DNA from: Pleurotus ostreatus/Saccharomyces cerevisiae fusant
Lineage: Eukaryota; Opisthokonta
Direction of reading: 5' to 3'
Length of the DNA: 64,000 bases
Assembly (NCBI GenBank): GCA_024196135.1
Contig: JAMQCK010000008.1
Span: 124,001-188,000, forward strand
A program made the position numbers and the translations under genes. Shown here piece after piece: positions 21,847 through 34,754 of this stretch (position 1 is its first letter; each line of letters starts with the position of its first letter). The notes under the pieces are model-generated. The model did no database searches, was not told the origin of the DNA, and saw only the letters and a program-made list of their open reading frames with translations.

Positions 21847-23522
21847 ATGTCGCTGCTGTCGGACAGGCAGAAGGATGACTTGTGCGTCGTCAAGGCGCGG
21901 TTGAAGGCGGACGCTGAAGCATCTGCACCCATCACAGGCACAACGCGATGCTCGATTATCTGCACGCCAACAACTACACCGAGGCGTACAACGCGCTGCA
22001 GTCCGAGACGGGCATAACGTACAACCCAGATCCCAAGTCCAAGTACGCAGGCCTGCTCGAGAAGAAATGGACGAGCGTTATCCGGCTGCAGAAGAAGGTC
22101 TGTGGCGGGCATCGCGACCAGGTCCAGTCCGCGCCTGACCGACAGACCAGATCATGGATCTCGAGAATCGCAACGCTGCGATGAAGGAGGAGCTCGCCGT
22201 CGCGCCTTCCAAACGCTCAGCAGCGCAGTCCGACTGGTTGCCCCGCTCCCCCGCCGCGCATGTCCTCCAGGGCCACCGAGGCGAGGTGTCGCGCGTCGCC
22301 TTCCACCCGCTCTACTCCATCCTTGCCTCCGCGAGCGACGACACGACTATCAAGATATGGGACTGGGAGACAGGGGACTTTGAGAGAACGTTGAAGGGCC
22401 ATACGCGCATGGTGACCGACTTGGACTTTGATCATAAGGGTCAGCTCCTTGGTGCGTACGTCTTCCAACCTGGGTATATGCGCTCTAACTTCCGGCAGTG
22501 TCCTGCTCGCATGATATGTTCATCAAGATCTGGGACTCGCAACAAGAGTGGAAGAACACAAAGACGTTCCCTGGTCACGAACACGTCGTCTCCTCCGTCC
22601 GCTTCATGCCTGGCGACCAGCACATCGTCAGCGCAGGTCGTGATAAGACTATCAGAATATTTGATGTTGCTTCTACGTGCGTCGTTGCACGCTGCTGTAC
22701 TTCCGTTGCTCACAGCACTGCAGACATCTTGTACGAACAATCGTCGGCCATTCTGATTGGGTCAGATGCGTCACACCATCTGACGACGGGCGGCTGCTAG
22801 CAAGCTGCTCGCAAGACCATGTCAGTACCGCCCAAGTCATGTTGAAACCGTACTGATACCAGCGCAGACGGCCCGCATTTGGGATCCAACGAACGGCGAA
22901 TGCAAGATGGAGTTGAGAGACCACGATCACGTTGTCGAAGTCATTGTCTTTGCTCCCATAGCTGCATACGCAACAATACGCGAGCTTGCCAAGATACCAG
23001 TATGATCGTTTTTCTTGCTTCTGGAGTTGTATGCTCACCTCACTATAGCCGACTGACCGCTCAAAACGGCCAGGCGCCTATGCCGTAACTGGTGGTCGTG
23101 ACAAGCTCATTAAGCTATGGGATATAGCAAGCGGGCAGATGCTTCGGAACTTCGTACGTCTAGGCGTAGTGCCCTCGTTACGTTCTCACAACCTAACCTC
23201 TTTGCAGGCCGGTCACGACAACTGGATCCGCGCCCTCGTCTTCCACCCCTCAGGCAAATACCTCCTCTCCGCCTCCGACGACAAGACAATCCGCATCTGG
23301 GAGCTCGCCACCGGTCGCTGTATGCGTACCATCGATGCCCACCTTCAGTTCGTCACCACCATGCAATGGGGCCGGCAGCGCATCGGCGGTGCGCAGCCCG
23401 AGGGCGATGCATCGCAGACGAATGGCGTGAACGGGGACAAGGCGAGCGACGAGCCGGAGAAGCTGGTGAATGTGCTGGCGACGGGGTGCACGGATCACTC
23501 GATTAAGATATGGTTGCCGTGA
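21847..23522 (+). CDS. PAC1: Nuclear distribution protein PAC1 (LIS1 orthologue)
   Basis: Dynein regulator needed for nuclear migration along microtubules in hyphae. The start [12 protein letters not shown] joins after the first intron to [21 protein letters not shown], a LisH dimerisation motif, then a coiled coil ([17 protein letters not shown]). Seven WD40 repeats follow, e.g. [100 protein letters not shown] and the last, ending [11 protein letters not shown]. The segment [24 protein letters not shown] is the insert seen in fungal PAC1 proteins. Six or more introns. About 430 residues, full length. Confidence 0.96.
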
Positions 23523-24905
23523 GGCGGGAAGGGGGAGAGACAGGCAGGCGAGTGTTCTGCCGGTGGGAGCGGCGGCGCGTCCCGGTGGGCGGTTTTCCAA
23601 ATGACCGCGTCTGGGCTAGAGGAACGTTCGGTTTTGTTTCTGGTGAGTTGGAGTGCAATGCAGATCCTCCTGGCGCGAGTCTCATGAACTCTAGGTGACT
23701 ACGATGAAGTGCGCGACGCGCTGCTTTTCCTCCATACATCGCGCAGCTCTATCTGGCGCGGTCCTTAGCGGGTATCCCTCATGCAAGTACACCTATTCGG
23801 TTTCGTTCTTTACTGCTGTCCATTGTCGTCGGTCACTATCTGTTCTGTCGTAAGTATTACTTATGGATACCCGCTCATTAATTTCATGTGTATCAATATG
23901 ACAATATACGCGAGGAAGTCAACTAGAAGTCAAGCTGGCAGACGTCACGCCTGTGCATCTGGTACAAGTGCATGGGCAGGCGCTCGAGTGTGTCAGACTG
24001 ACGGTGACCTATCTGCACTTCACACTGTCATGAAAAGATACAATGGTGTGGTTGACCCAACATGCGATCTTGCCGAGTAAGGTCCCACGCTACGAATTAT
24101 TTTGTGGGTGCGGCTCTGACCTGAATTTCCCAGCGGCACGGTTCAGTCAAGCGTCTGACTCATACCCTATTCTGAGCCTCTCTGCTGATCATACCATCCA
24201 GCTCACTTGCATAGAGCAGATGAGGCCCAACAAGCTCGGCGTGGACGAGACGGAGGATACAATATTGAGAGCTGCCATCAAGCCCTCTGGGTCAAATCTA
24301 ACCTAAAATTCCGTCAATGACCTGATCCATACTGTAAGCCCCAGCATCAGCCCAGTGCTCATGGGCTGCGCGTGGGGGCGCCCGCCTATACACAATCGAC
24401 TGGATTGGCCTACAAGGTTCAAATATTTTTCTTCGACCAAGCGCTGTCCTGGTCGACCGCCGCCGCTCATGCATGTATGCTGCACGATAGTCTGTTCGAG
24501 TAGGCTTGCTGCTCGCGACGTACACCTCTGTTCTTTGCATCACGCATGTGCCGCTCGCTACCTTCACTGAGAAGTCCCTAAAGAGAGTATATGCATACAG
24601 GCGTCATTGAAGGATTGGAGGCTAGTCAGGAGAATTTCGCGGCTCCGGGGTGCTGGCGCGTTACCGAGGATTGCATTCACACTCAGTGTATAAAGGCGGG
24701 CAAGGAGACTTTAGCTAACAAGACACTACGCATTAACAACATTCTAGCGGAGCCTAGCCAGCGGAAGAAGTCCACGCCCTATCAGCCAATGCTGTCCAGG
24801 TTAAAATCCTCAAGAAGTGCAAAGGTCCTTGCTACTGGGTGAGGTCGACTGCTGGTCACCACCCGCGTACGCCTTGGAAGTGCACGTTTACATTTGGGAC
24901 TGGCG
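23523..24905. other. 1.4-kb region between PAC1 and the lysidine synthase-like gene
   Basis: The two genes converge, so no promoter is required here. No intact gene is seen. The main content is a broken copy of a dispersed protein-coding repeat at 24189-24340. The rest is unassigned. Confidence 0.45.
24189..24340 (-). repeat. Degenerate copy of a dispersed protein-coding repeat (copy 1)
   Basis: Read on the minus strand, the core at 24332-24282 codes WIRSLTEF, a stop, then VRFDPEG. This aligns with IRSLTEFWVKFCPEG of the copy at 40119-40346. Over 45 bases I count 37 identities. Four of the eight differences are synonymous third-base changes, and one turns TGG (Trp) into the stop TAG. That pattern points to a once-coding, now decayed sequence. 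Its family is unknown to me, and its outer limits are set only roughly. Confidence 0.6.
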
Positions 24906-27202
24906 CTACAGTGGCCTCACCCACTGAATTTGCAACCACGGCCGATCCTCGTTCAGGCCAACTTGGCTTTCCAACCATTCGGAAAAGCGCCGCCTGGGTT
25001 CATAGCCCTCATCCCCCTCTATCGGATCCATTCTCGACTGCAACAGATCGTCGATGTCCTCCACTTGGTTAGCATCGCCCTCGATCGGATTGCCGTCGCT
25101 GATCGGGTCGTCGTCCCATGTCGGGCGTTCGTCGAAGCGGTCGACGTCCTTTGTTGGCTCCACGCGAGAGCACAAGACCAGCTCCCCCATCTTCGCGTCG
25201 ACCACGGAGCCTGGTATTCGTGCCGCCCAGCTATGGATGTCGTCCTCGAGCCCGGTCACGACGACGCTGGGCACGGCGTATCGCCCGCGCGTGACGATTT
25301 CCACCTGGGCGTGATTCCTCCGGGAACCAGGCTCTGCGCTTTGAGCGTCGGCGCTTCCACCTCGGGCACCAGCGCTTTCGCCTTGATCACCAGGCTGTTC
25401 GCTGTGATCACCCTTTTGTCCGCTGCGAACATTGCTCGCGCCAATGACGCCTCTTTCAATCAGCAGCATCCTGAGTAAGTCACAACACTCCGTGGACAGA
25501 TTGTCGAAGGAGACCAGGAAGCGATTGTCGACCAGAAAGCTTCTGTTGGAGCCGAGGAAGGCTTTTGTGATGTCCTGCCTCTCCGGGACCGGCGACGCGT
25601 GACCCCTCTTTCGCATTGGCGGTAGCCGCGACGCCACCCACACCTCCTCGGCCTGCTCATTCGCGATGAGCGCGCGTGCGCGCTCAGCAGGTATGCCGAA
25701 CTTCAGGGAGCCAGTGACCATGCTCTCCTTACCCGGAGGCTTGCGGGAGCTTTTAACAAACAAAGCAGGCGTCCACAGCACGTCTGCCCCGGCGGAGAAG
25801 GGAGCTGGGGAGGGAAACGCCTGAGAGGACTTTTGTGGGAGACTGGCCGGTTCTGAACCAAACAGAGCATCTCTAATCCTGTCTAGACTTTGCGTCTGTC
25901 GGTTCGCCTCCGCTTGCAGCGCACCCCAGGGGTGCGGCGAAGCATAGCGAAGGACGCGCGTGATGAGGTTGCGCTGGACGAGGGGGAGGATGTTATCACC
26001 CTTCATGATCGTGAGATCGCATATCCTGCGTAGCCTTTCGGCGAACAAGGTGAGGGCGCCCGCGGGAGAGGTGAGACTGCAGGCCTTGAGCGCGATGGTA
26101 GCTAGCATGTTCAGGTGAGTTGGCGCGCTTGTAATCCATCAAGAGTGGCATACGTACTTGCTTCTTCCACGCGCTGCGCCCTGCGGCTCAGTTGTTGCGC
26201 GGCATGGCGAAGGGCCGGCGCGCCTTGGCCGATGTCAAGCGGTATATCAAGTGCACTAAGTCGGTCCTCGATAGCAAACTTCGTCAGCGATGGGTCGAAG
26301 CGCTGTATCTTCAACGAGGATAAGCTAAGATGCAGAATGGGAGAAGCCAGAGACAGATACCGGGGCCACATCCCTCTCCTCCACGGCCTTGCGGATAGCA
26401 TTCCGCAGCGTAAGGTCGGGCTGGAAGTTCGTCGAGTCCACGACGTACTCTAGCTTGTGCTCATCGCATGTCGCAAGAATTCTGTCCTATACAAGTCAGC
26501 TTCTCCTACTCGAAGTAGCACATATATTCACTCGACCCGTACTTTGCTCACAGGCAACAGCGGCCTCACGATCCACCTCCGCAAGCCCTCGTGCCCCAGC
26601 TCGCCCCGTGAGCCCATCCCGAAGCGCCTGCAAGGCTTCATGCCCGCGAGACCAAGCTCCGAGGAGCCCTTCAAGGCGCGCAGAATCGCGGTCTCGACCT
26701 GGTCGTCCGCGTGGTGCCCGAAGGCAGCCACGTCCGCACCAGCACTGCACATCACATCGTGAAGCAGCGCATACCTCGCCTCGCGCGCGGCGAGCTCGAG
26801 CTTGCCTTTTGCCCCGGAAGTAGGTTTCGGGGGGAAGCGGCCGTCGCCCCAGGTTACCCGCGCGGAGTGATGGTCGACGTTGAGGCGGGCGGCAAAGCGC
26901 GCGGTGTGGGACATCCATTGAGCGGATGAGGGCTGGAGATTGTGGTCGACGGAACAGGAGAGGATGCGGTGGAAGTGGGATTTTGAGAGTGTCCGAGCCC
27001 AGCGCTGAAGGAGGAAGAGGAGGCAGGTGGAGTCGGGGCCCCCGGAGTTGGCTACCACTGAAATGGGGGATTAGCGCACGCACAGGATGGGTGGTGGACA
27101 GGACGCACCTATGGCTCTGCGCTTCGTGTGCGGCAAGCATGCGCGTATGTATTGCGCGAACTCATCTTTGGAGATGGGTGGGACGTGTTTGCTTGGGGGC
27201 AT
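24906..27202 (-). CDS. tRNA(Ile)-lysidine synthase-like PP-loop ATPase
   Basis: TilS-type enzymes modify the CAU anticodon of an isoleucine tRNA with lysine; in eukaryotes the expected place is the mitochondrion. The start is ATG 27202 ([19 protein letters not shown]). An intron splits AI from [20 protein letters not shown], which holds the PP-loop SGGxDS. Further family blocks are [55 protein letters not shown] and [21 protein letters not shown]. After the catalytic core comes a long C-terminal part of about 400 residues (from [17 protein letters not shown]) with [29 protein letters not shown] and an acidic end. That is much longer than bacterial TilS. Five exons; introns near 27060-27110, 26480-26545, 26305-26360 and 26110-26155. 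Confidence 0.85.
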
Positions 27203-27389
27203 CGTCTTCACGGTAGCGCCCAAGTCAATCAAGAGGCCATCATGGCAAGAACAAAGGGCATCCCATTCCGGAAGTCTTTGTTCTCTGCGCGCAGTGAGTC
27301 ACATCGTCGTTCGATGTCTATCGCATCGTAGTAGTGCTACAACGTATACAGTACATTGTTCTCTTTCCCTTTCCCTAGTCCGTTTTCAT
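27203..27389. other. Short spacer between the lysidine synthase-like gene and RIB4
   Basis: 187 bp that must contain the upstream gene's 3' end and the promoter of the lysidine synthase-like gene. Nothing distinctive. Confidence 0.3.
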
Positions 27390-28098
<709 letters not shown>

Positions 28099-28261
28099 GG
28101 TGTATGTGTTGAGATATGCTGGTCGCGGTGGTGATGGTCGTGCGGGATCAGGAAGTACAATGCCTCCCTCGTGGGAAAGTGATGCGGAGACAAAGCATAC
28201 CGGATCGGGGGACACAGATGTGATCGAGCCGACTTTTCCATCACAAGCGCCGAGCAGCGAT
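28099..28261. promoter_or_regulatory. Bidirectional promoter, RIB4 / SRP40
   Basis: 163 bp separate two divergent start codons. No TATA box is evident. Confidence 0.4.
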
Positions 28262-30086
28262 ATGGCCGACCACGATCTCGCGGGTATGTGTGACTTCGTG
28301 CATGCGGAGGTTGTCAAGCTGACAATCATACAGCGACATATGCCTTCGTAGTCGAATTTTTGAAGAAGCGCTCGCACGGCAAGACCGTCAAGGCACTCGA
28401 GAAGGAGGCGGGCGACTTGCTCAAGGCGGCATCGAGCACCAAGACGGATGCGGACTTACACGATGTGCTGGTGGAGTGGAGGAAGCTGAAGAGTAGCGGA
28501 AGCGCAAAGAGCAACGGGAGCGCAAAGTGCGTACAGCCCTTCATCACCTTTAACGCGATCGACTGACGGACCCCTCCCGGTAGGCCTGCTGACGGTTCGT
28601 TGACTGCGCACCCGGTTTACCGCAATACTGATAGAGAGGCAGATACTTCTGATTCGGACTCATCTGACGACTCGGACTCCAGCTCGGACTCGGACGCTGA
28701 GGACGCGCCGAAGAAGACAGAGCCAAGCAAGGCGGTCAAGGCCGCCTCGTCCTCTTCCGATTCATCAGACTCCGATTCCGGTGTGTATCTGCTCTCTTCT
28801 TACAACGATCCGTCACAAACCTCATCCCAACATCTCCATCACGACTCGCTCACCAACTTCCCAACAGACTCCTCCGACGATGAGAAGGCCACCCCCACTC
28901 CCAAGTCAAAAGATGCTGCGAAGACTACCAGACCCTCATTCCTGAAGTCCTCCTCCACCACTACAAGGACCTCGAAGGACGACCGTGACTCCAGCAAGAC
29001 GCTCTCCTCTGCCGCGCCCACTCCCTCTTCCCCATCTTCGTCTGATTCTTCAGACTCGTCCGACAGCAGCGACTCGGAGAGTGATGACGAGAAGATGGAC
29101 GTGGACAGGCCGACGAAGGGAACAACGAAGGCGGCGAAGAAGGCGGACTCCAGCTCGGACTCCTCGTCGTCGGACTCGTCAGACAGCGACTCCGAGGATG
29201 AGAAACCCGCGGCGAAAACGGTGAAGACGGCTACGCTTGCAAAGAAGGCCGTCTCCCCGAGCAAGAAGCCCTTGCCTTTGTCCTCATCATCCTCGTCTTC
29301 CGATTCGTCCGACTCCGACAGTGACTCGGACGACGAGAAGCCCAAGAAGGCTGCACCCGCAAAACCAGCTACCACTCCCGCTAAGCCTACCACCCCCGCA
29401 AAAACCATCGGCAAGCGCAAGAGCGCTTCCTCCTCATCTTCAACATCCTCCTCCGACTCTTCAGATTCATCCGACTCGTCCGATTCTGATTCCGACGCCG
29501 ACACCAAAAAGTCGAAGAAGCCAGCTGCAAAGAAGGCGAAGCTCGAGGCCGCGTCTGCTGCGACGTCTGTGCCGGCGACTGCTTCCACCTCTGCATCGAC
29601 CTCAGCGGCCGCATCCACGTCGACGTCTGCAGCTGCATCCGCATCTGCTTCCCCCGCCCCCACCGGCGCACCCACTAAGGATAACAAGGACAAGGTCGCG
29701 AAGGGCAAGCGCACGACGAACACGCCCTTCCAGCGGATTGATCCTACGAAGTTTTCGGGTTTGGTTGCGGATAACCGGTTTGAGTCGAGGGTGAGTCCTC
29801 CTTTCAGGATCGTTATGCACATTACTGCCACTAAGCGTTCGCCTCGCTCAACTTGCATTTGCTAACACCCCTTCCAGGGCGCCAGCATGAGCGACTACGG
29901 TGCTCGGGCACACCAGGACCTGATTGTCACGCGCGGCGCGGGCTTCAGGAAGGAGAAGAACAAGAAGAAGCGGGGAAGTTATCGGGGTGGAGAGATTACC
30001 GTGCGTTCTCAACTACGGGTGCGATGCGGGACTGACTGGTGCTAACGGACCTTCCAGATGGAGTCGCACAGTATCAAGTTCACTTG
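28262..30086 (+). CDS. SRP40: SRP40/Nopp140-like nucleolar phosphoprotein
   Basis: Nucleolar chaperone of H/ACA and C/D snoRNPs. The start ATG 28262 codes MADHDLA, spliced to [22 protein letters not shown], a LisH-like N-terminus. The middle alternates acidic Ser/Asp blocks (SDSSDSDS type, casein kinase 2 targets) with basic Lys/Pro/Ala blocks at least five times, the defining pattern of Nopp140. The end, [60 protein letters not shown] and MESHSIKFT, is the conserved SRP40 C-terminal domain (PF05022). Six exons; introns include 28284-28330 and others near 28530-28640, 28780-28865, 29790-29878 and 30000-30057. The minus-strand frame 29858-28839 is the antisense shadow of the Ser/Asp repeats. 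Confidence 0.94.
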
Positions 30087-30545
30087 AGAGATGGCTTAGG
30101 TATTGTCCTGTGGAGGTAGATCAAACAGGTCTGCGAGGAGGGGATATGCCTACCGTAGGGTATTGAAAGAGCACGACCTAGGGGTACGTAGTACGATATA
30201 GGTGCAGGCTGTTTTGTGGCGCCGAAGTCATCGTTTCTTTGTTTGCTACGATACACGCTCAAGCCGCTGCATGTCCGTGATCCTGGAATCTGGATTGCAG
30301 CGATGAACTTCGCGAGATCATGTGGGATCCGCGGAGTCAAAACCACGCGAGCACGCGTTTGCCTCCGCGTTGATCTTTTCATTGTTCCTCGAGCGCCGTA
30401 ATAAGCGCCCAAGCTATGTCACTGCGCCGCGGCTGAATTACGTTGAATCGCTCTTGTCTTCTACTCCCATCGTGGGCGCGTCTCCGGGTCGTGAGCACCA
30501 GCCAACATCGCAAAACGCGTCGCCCTTCCTAGCCGACGCGACATC
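30087..30545. other. Intergenic region between SRP40 and the BCS1-like gene
   Basis: 3' flank of SRP40 and promoter of the AAA ATPase gene. No gene is seen. Confidence 0.4.
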
Positions 30546-33094
30546 ATGGTGGACGCGTACTATGTCAGTCCGGAGGCCGAGTTGCTTGCAATGGGCGCCC
30601 CAGAAGACGATGGAGGCTCATCCAGCTGGGCGTCTTCCTCTTTTGCCTGGATTGGATTGTCCTCTTTGCTTGGACAGCTGCTGGGTGGTCCCGGGAACAC
30701 GCTCGACACCCGCGCGATCCATTTCTTCGTGCTCGGCCTTCTGATCGAACTTGGTCGGCGCTTGGCTAGATTTGCGTTGGAGCGTTTTCAGTTCAGTGCG
30801 TGGCCACTTATCGCTTCTACCTGCACAAGCCTTACGCGTCCCACAGAACTCCACACGACGGCGACCTTCGAGGAAGGAGACCCTACATACGAATGGATCG
30901 CGCAGTTCTTGGTGTGTGGCACTAAACCATCACTTGCCACACCTCCTCACATTACCACACCCTTCGCAGAGCCAACAAGACATGACTTGGCGCCGGTCAC
31001 CCACCTTCCGCATCGCGTCCAAGTCGGCTACGCGCCACTGGAGCGTTAACATCCTCGGACCGCGCGCGAACACGGGCAAGCCGGCCACACCTGGCGTGCT
31101 AGATGACAAGAACGTGGAGTATATCCCTACTTTTGACCAGCCACGTCTATTCAGATGGCGCGGGTACTGGATGGAGGTGAAAAGCAACACCCAGTCGCCC
31201 GCAGCGATGCAGCGGATCATGGTCCGCAATGGCAATGTCTCCGGGTCGGGGTCAATTACCATCACGTATGTGTGCCCAAGCTCTTCACCGCATAGGACCT
31301 CACAAACAGCATACCCCACAGCCTCTACACCCGCAACCTCCGCGTCCTCTCCGAGCTCGTCGAAGCCGCACGTCAGAGCTACAGCGAGGTCAGCTTCCCG
31401 CACGTCATCATCCACGTCGCAGAGTCCATGAACCCTGAGTACCCGTGGATGAGCACGAAGCGTAAGGTGCGGCGGGCGCTGGATACGATTATCCTGCCGG
31501 ACGGCTTGCTGTCGTCGCTCGTGCAGGAGGTACAGGACTTTATGGACGAGGAGACGGAGAGGTGGTTTACCTCTGTCGGTATCCCGTATAGGCGTGGCAT
31601 TCTGCTCCATGGTCCGCCGGGGACGGGAAAGAGTGAGTCGAACAACTGCCGTTCTACTTTAAGCATCGCTGACGCGCGCGCAGCGTCCACCATCTATGCA
31701 TTGGCTGGCGAGTTGAATCTGGAGATATACTCGTTGTCCCTTTCGAACAACTTGTAAGAGGACCTCCTGCACTGAGGGTGGGCAACTACTAATTTCTGAC
31801 AGTGTCAACGACTCGTTCCTGCAGCGCGCCGCATCGTCCGTGCCCAAGCACTCCATCCTCCTAATCGAGGACATCGACTGCGCCTTCTCTCGTGAGGAAG
31901 AGGGGTCATCGAACTCCCAAAATCAAGCACCGCCGCCCTTCATGTCAATGTATGGCATGGCGGGTTCAGGAAAGTCCCAAGTAACGCTCTCCGGCTTGCT
32001 GAACGTGATCGACGGTGTCGGTAGTGAGGAGGGACGTTTGTTCTTCTGCACGGTGAGGTTTCCTGGACTTGCGTAGATTAGGAGTCTTTCACTGACGTGT
32101 GTTGCAGACGAACCACATCGACCGCCTTGACCCTGCGCTCCTCCGCCCTGGCCGCATCGATCGCAAAATAGAGTACGGGCTTTCGACTCGCGCACAGACT
32201 GGGGCGTTGTTCCACCGTTTCTTCCCCGCGACACGGTTCCCTGAGCTCGCGGACACGCCAGTTGCAGACGAAAAGGTCGCATCGTCATCAGGTTCCACGC
32301 TGCCTGCCTCCGACTCCACTCATCCGGCCCCGCCACCGCCAGGTTCGCGGCTCGCCTCACTCGCGTCGCGCTTCGCCGCCCTCGTACCCGAGGCAGAGTT
32401 CTCGACGGCCGAGCTGCAGGGTTTCCTGCTGTCGTGCAAGACAGACCCGGAGCGCGCGGCGGCAGATGTCGGCGCGTGGGTGGCGGAGGAGATGCGCGTG
32501 CGGACGGCGAAGAGGCAGCAGGACATGCAGAAGAGGCAGCAGCAAGAGATGCAGGCGAACACCGCACAAGTGCAGAACCATAACGGCACAGGGATGCCTC
32601 AACAATTCGTGCAGCCCGACTCGCCAGAGTCACCTTCGGCGTGGCCGATGCAGGGGATGCTACCGCTCGTTGGCCCGGGTATGGCTCCGATGTTTGGCTT
32701 TCCGCAAAATATGGATCCTTCGATGTTCCAGTTCCCTCGAGGAACCGGTGTCCCTGTACAAAATGGCCATACTCACATGCTGCAAGACGAGGACGACATG
32801 GAGGAGCCGGGATTGGACGGCAACGGTATCGCACCGCCCCCTCCCATTCCCGCTGTCACTTTGTCCATCCCGGCTGAAGACGCGGAGGACACGCCTACCG
32901 CGACGCCTCCGCCTTCGCTTCATGCGCCTGCGCCGAGAGTGATCCCCCGGGTGAACACGCTGGGCGCGCTGCCTGGTGTGGAACAGGTAGGTCATGCCGT
33001 CGAGCCTCCCCCATTTCCGTTCGCTGTGGTGCATCCACCCAGCACGATGGCGAGCTTTGAGAGCGAACCTCATGTGGACTTTCAATCAGACTAG
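30546..33094 (+). CDS. BCS1-like mitochondrial AAA ATPase
   Basis: Bcs1 proteins move the folded Rieske protein across the inner mitochondrial membrane; agaricomycetes have several relatives of unknown cargo. The N-terminus (MVDAYYVSPEAELL) has hydrophobic stretches around FFVLGLLIELGRRLARF, then the BCS1-specific domain (THQQDMTW-like, RHWSVNILGP, YIPTFDQPRLFRWRGYWMEV). The AAA core shows Walker A GPPGTGKS, Walker B SILLIEDIDCAF, VTLSGLLNVIDGV, sensor TNHIDRLDPALLRPGRID and RKIEYGLST. After it comes a tail of over 250 residues, rich in Gln, Met and Pro (QQDMQKRQQQEMQ, FGFPQNMDPSMFQFP), not found in Bcs1 itself. About eight introns. The tail and the divergent N-terminus suggest a paralogue rather than the Bcs1 orthologue. 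Confidence 0.88.
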
Positions 33095-33435
33095 GGTAGA
33101 CAAATAGCACATCATGGACTGCTTGAACCTGTACCATCTGCACCTTACAGACCTGTCGATGCTGAACGATCTAATCTCTTGCTATATCTTTTGTTATCTT
33201 TGCTATGCCATCGTATACCATATGCTTGCTGTAGCTCAGGTCTAGCTCAGGTCCTATGGACCTTCCAGCGAATCGCCGTCTGCGGTCATAGTTTGGTCGA
33301 ACTTCACCTCGGAGAAGGCCGATAGCACGTGGTAACGTTCCGCTTTGACTTCAACTTCGCTTCCTTCTTGCTCCCATCGTTGGCATTTGAGGCACACTCA
33401 GCTAGCTTTTCTTCGTGCGAGATAAAGCTGAAAAC
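33095..33435. other. Intergenic region between the BCS1-like gene and SKI8
   Basis: 340 bp with 3' flank and promoter. Nothing else is seen. Confidence 0.35.
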
Positions 33436-34754
33436 ATGGTATGCTCACCATCTCACAGCCCTGATGGTGACTAATTTCGGGACAGAGCTTAGTCTTCCTC
33501 GAAGCGCGCTCGGCGACCGAAAGTCAGTCCTAATTCACTTTCGCATTCCTAAGAAAATCACTGACAATATTTTACATGAAGAGCACCACGACTCCGTCTG
33601 GGGTCTTGCATGGACGGCCCAAGACACCGTCATCAGCACCTCTGCTGATGGCTCAATCCGCCAATGGGCCTCAGCGACAGGCCAACCTTACCCGCCGAAC
33701 GCACCGCCTCCGAAGCCGCATACTCTCGGGTTGACCTCGCTTTCCGTGTCTCGAGATGGTAGAAAGGCGTTGTACAACAGCATCGAGGGAACGACGCGTC
33801 TTTGGGACGTGGGCGGCAGCGGTGAGGTCGAGGGGACTTTTGAGAGCTTCGCGAAGTCGGATGATGCGCAGAGTGGGCCGTGTAAGTCTGATTCTGCGCT
33901 CACAGCTTGTATGAGCCGCATATCTGATGTTTGAGTAGCCTGGGCTGTCTCACTCCACCCAGAGGGCGAGACGTACGCGTCGACCGGCAGCTCGGGCAAC
34001 GTGACATTGCATGACGCGCGTCCCGGTGCAGATTTTGGACGACGCCTGTCGAGCATTCCGTCCGGGAGGAACAAGTTCGGGCTGTCTTGTGTCTTCGTGA
34101 GTAAAATGAAGTCCCCTTGCTCATTTTCCTCACTAACTGAGTGCACAAGGCGCCCGATGGCAAGCGCGTGGCCATGGGCTCGGAGACAGGGCAGATCTAC
34201 TTGTTCGACGTGGAGTCCGGCATACTGGCGAACACATACACGTCGCACGCGATGGGTGTCCGCTCGCTGGCGTGGTCCGCTGATTCGCAGGTAAAAGAAA
34301 ATCGAACCGTTACCACCTCTGGAGCGTTGAATTTTGAACGGCATCTGCAGCTACTTCTCAGCGCGTCCGAAGACAAGCGAATGGTCCTTCACGACGTCAG
34401 GAAATCCGAGCACGGTGGGAGCGTAACGACTTTCACCGGACACTCTTCTTGGGTCCTCGGTGCAGATATATCCGTCGATGGTCGTTACGTGCTTTCTGGG
34501 TCAGTTTCTTCCGTCTCTCCTGTTCGTCGATCTCCATCTGTACTTACCCATCCACCAACAGCTCCGCCGATAGGACGGTCAAGGTGTGGGATATGCAGAC
34601 TCGCGCGGCTGTCTCGACTATCGCGCAGGATGGAGGTGAAGTCTGGAGTGTCGCATGGAATAAGGCAGGCAGCGCGAATGGTGCTTTCGTCACAGGAAGC
34701 GACGACGGGTCGGTGAAGTGGTACCGCGTACCTGGTGCTGGCGATGAACAATGA
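33436..34754 (+). CDS. SKI8: SKI8/WDR61-like WD40 protein
   Basis: Ski8 is a WD40 scaffold of the Ski complex, which feeds mRNA to the cytoplasmic exosome; in other fungi it also serves meiotic recombination (Rec14) and the Paf1 complex. In the best model the first exon is the start codon alone (33436-33438), spliced to SLVFLEARSATE, then to KHHDSVWGLAWTAQDTVIST. Repeats follow: LTSLSVSRDGRKALYNSIEGTT, WAVSLHPEGETYASTGSSGN, APDGKRVAMGSETGQIYLFD, VRSLAWSADSQLLLSASEDK, WVLGADISVDGRYVLSGSAD and VWSVAWNKAGSANGAFVTGSDD, ending WYRVPGAGDEQ. About 310-320 residues, matching WDR61. The N-terminal splices are the least certain part. Confidence 0.88.

Noticed and set aside
28839..29858. Long minus-strand open frame (339 codons) rich in Ser, Glu and Asp
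   Set aside because: It is the antisense of the Ser/Asp and Lys/Ala repeats of SRP40, whose plus-strand reading has the conserved family C-terminus.
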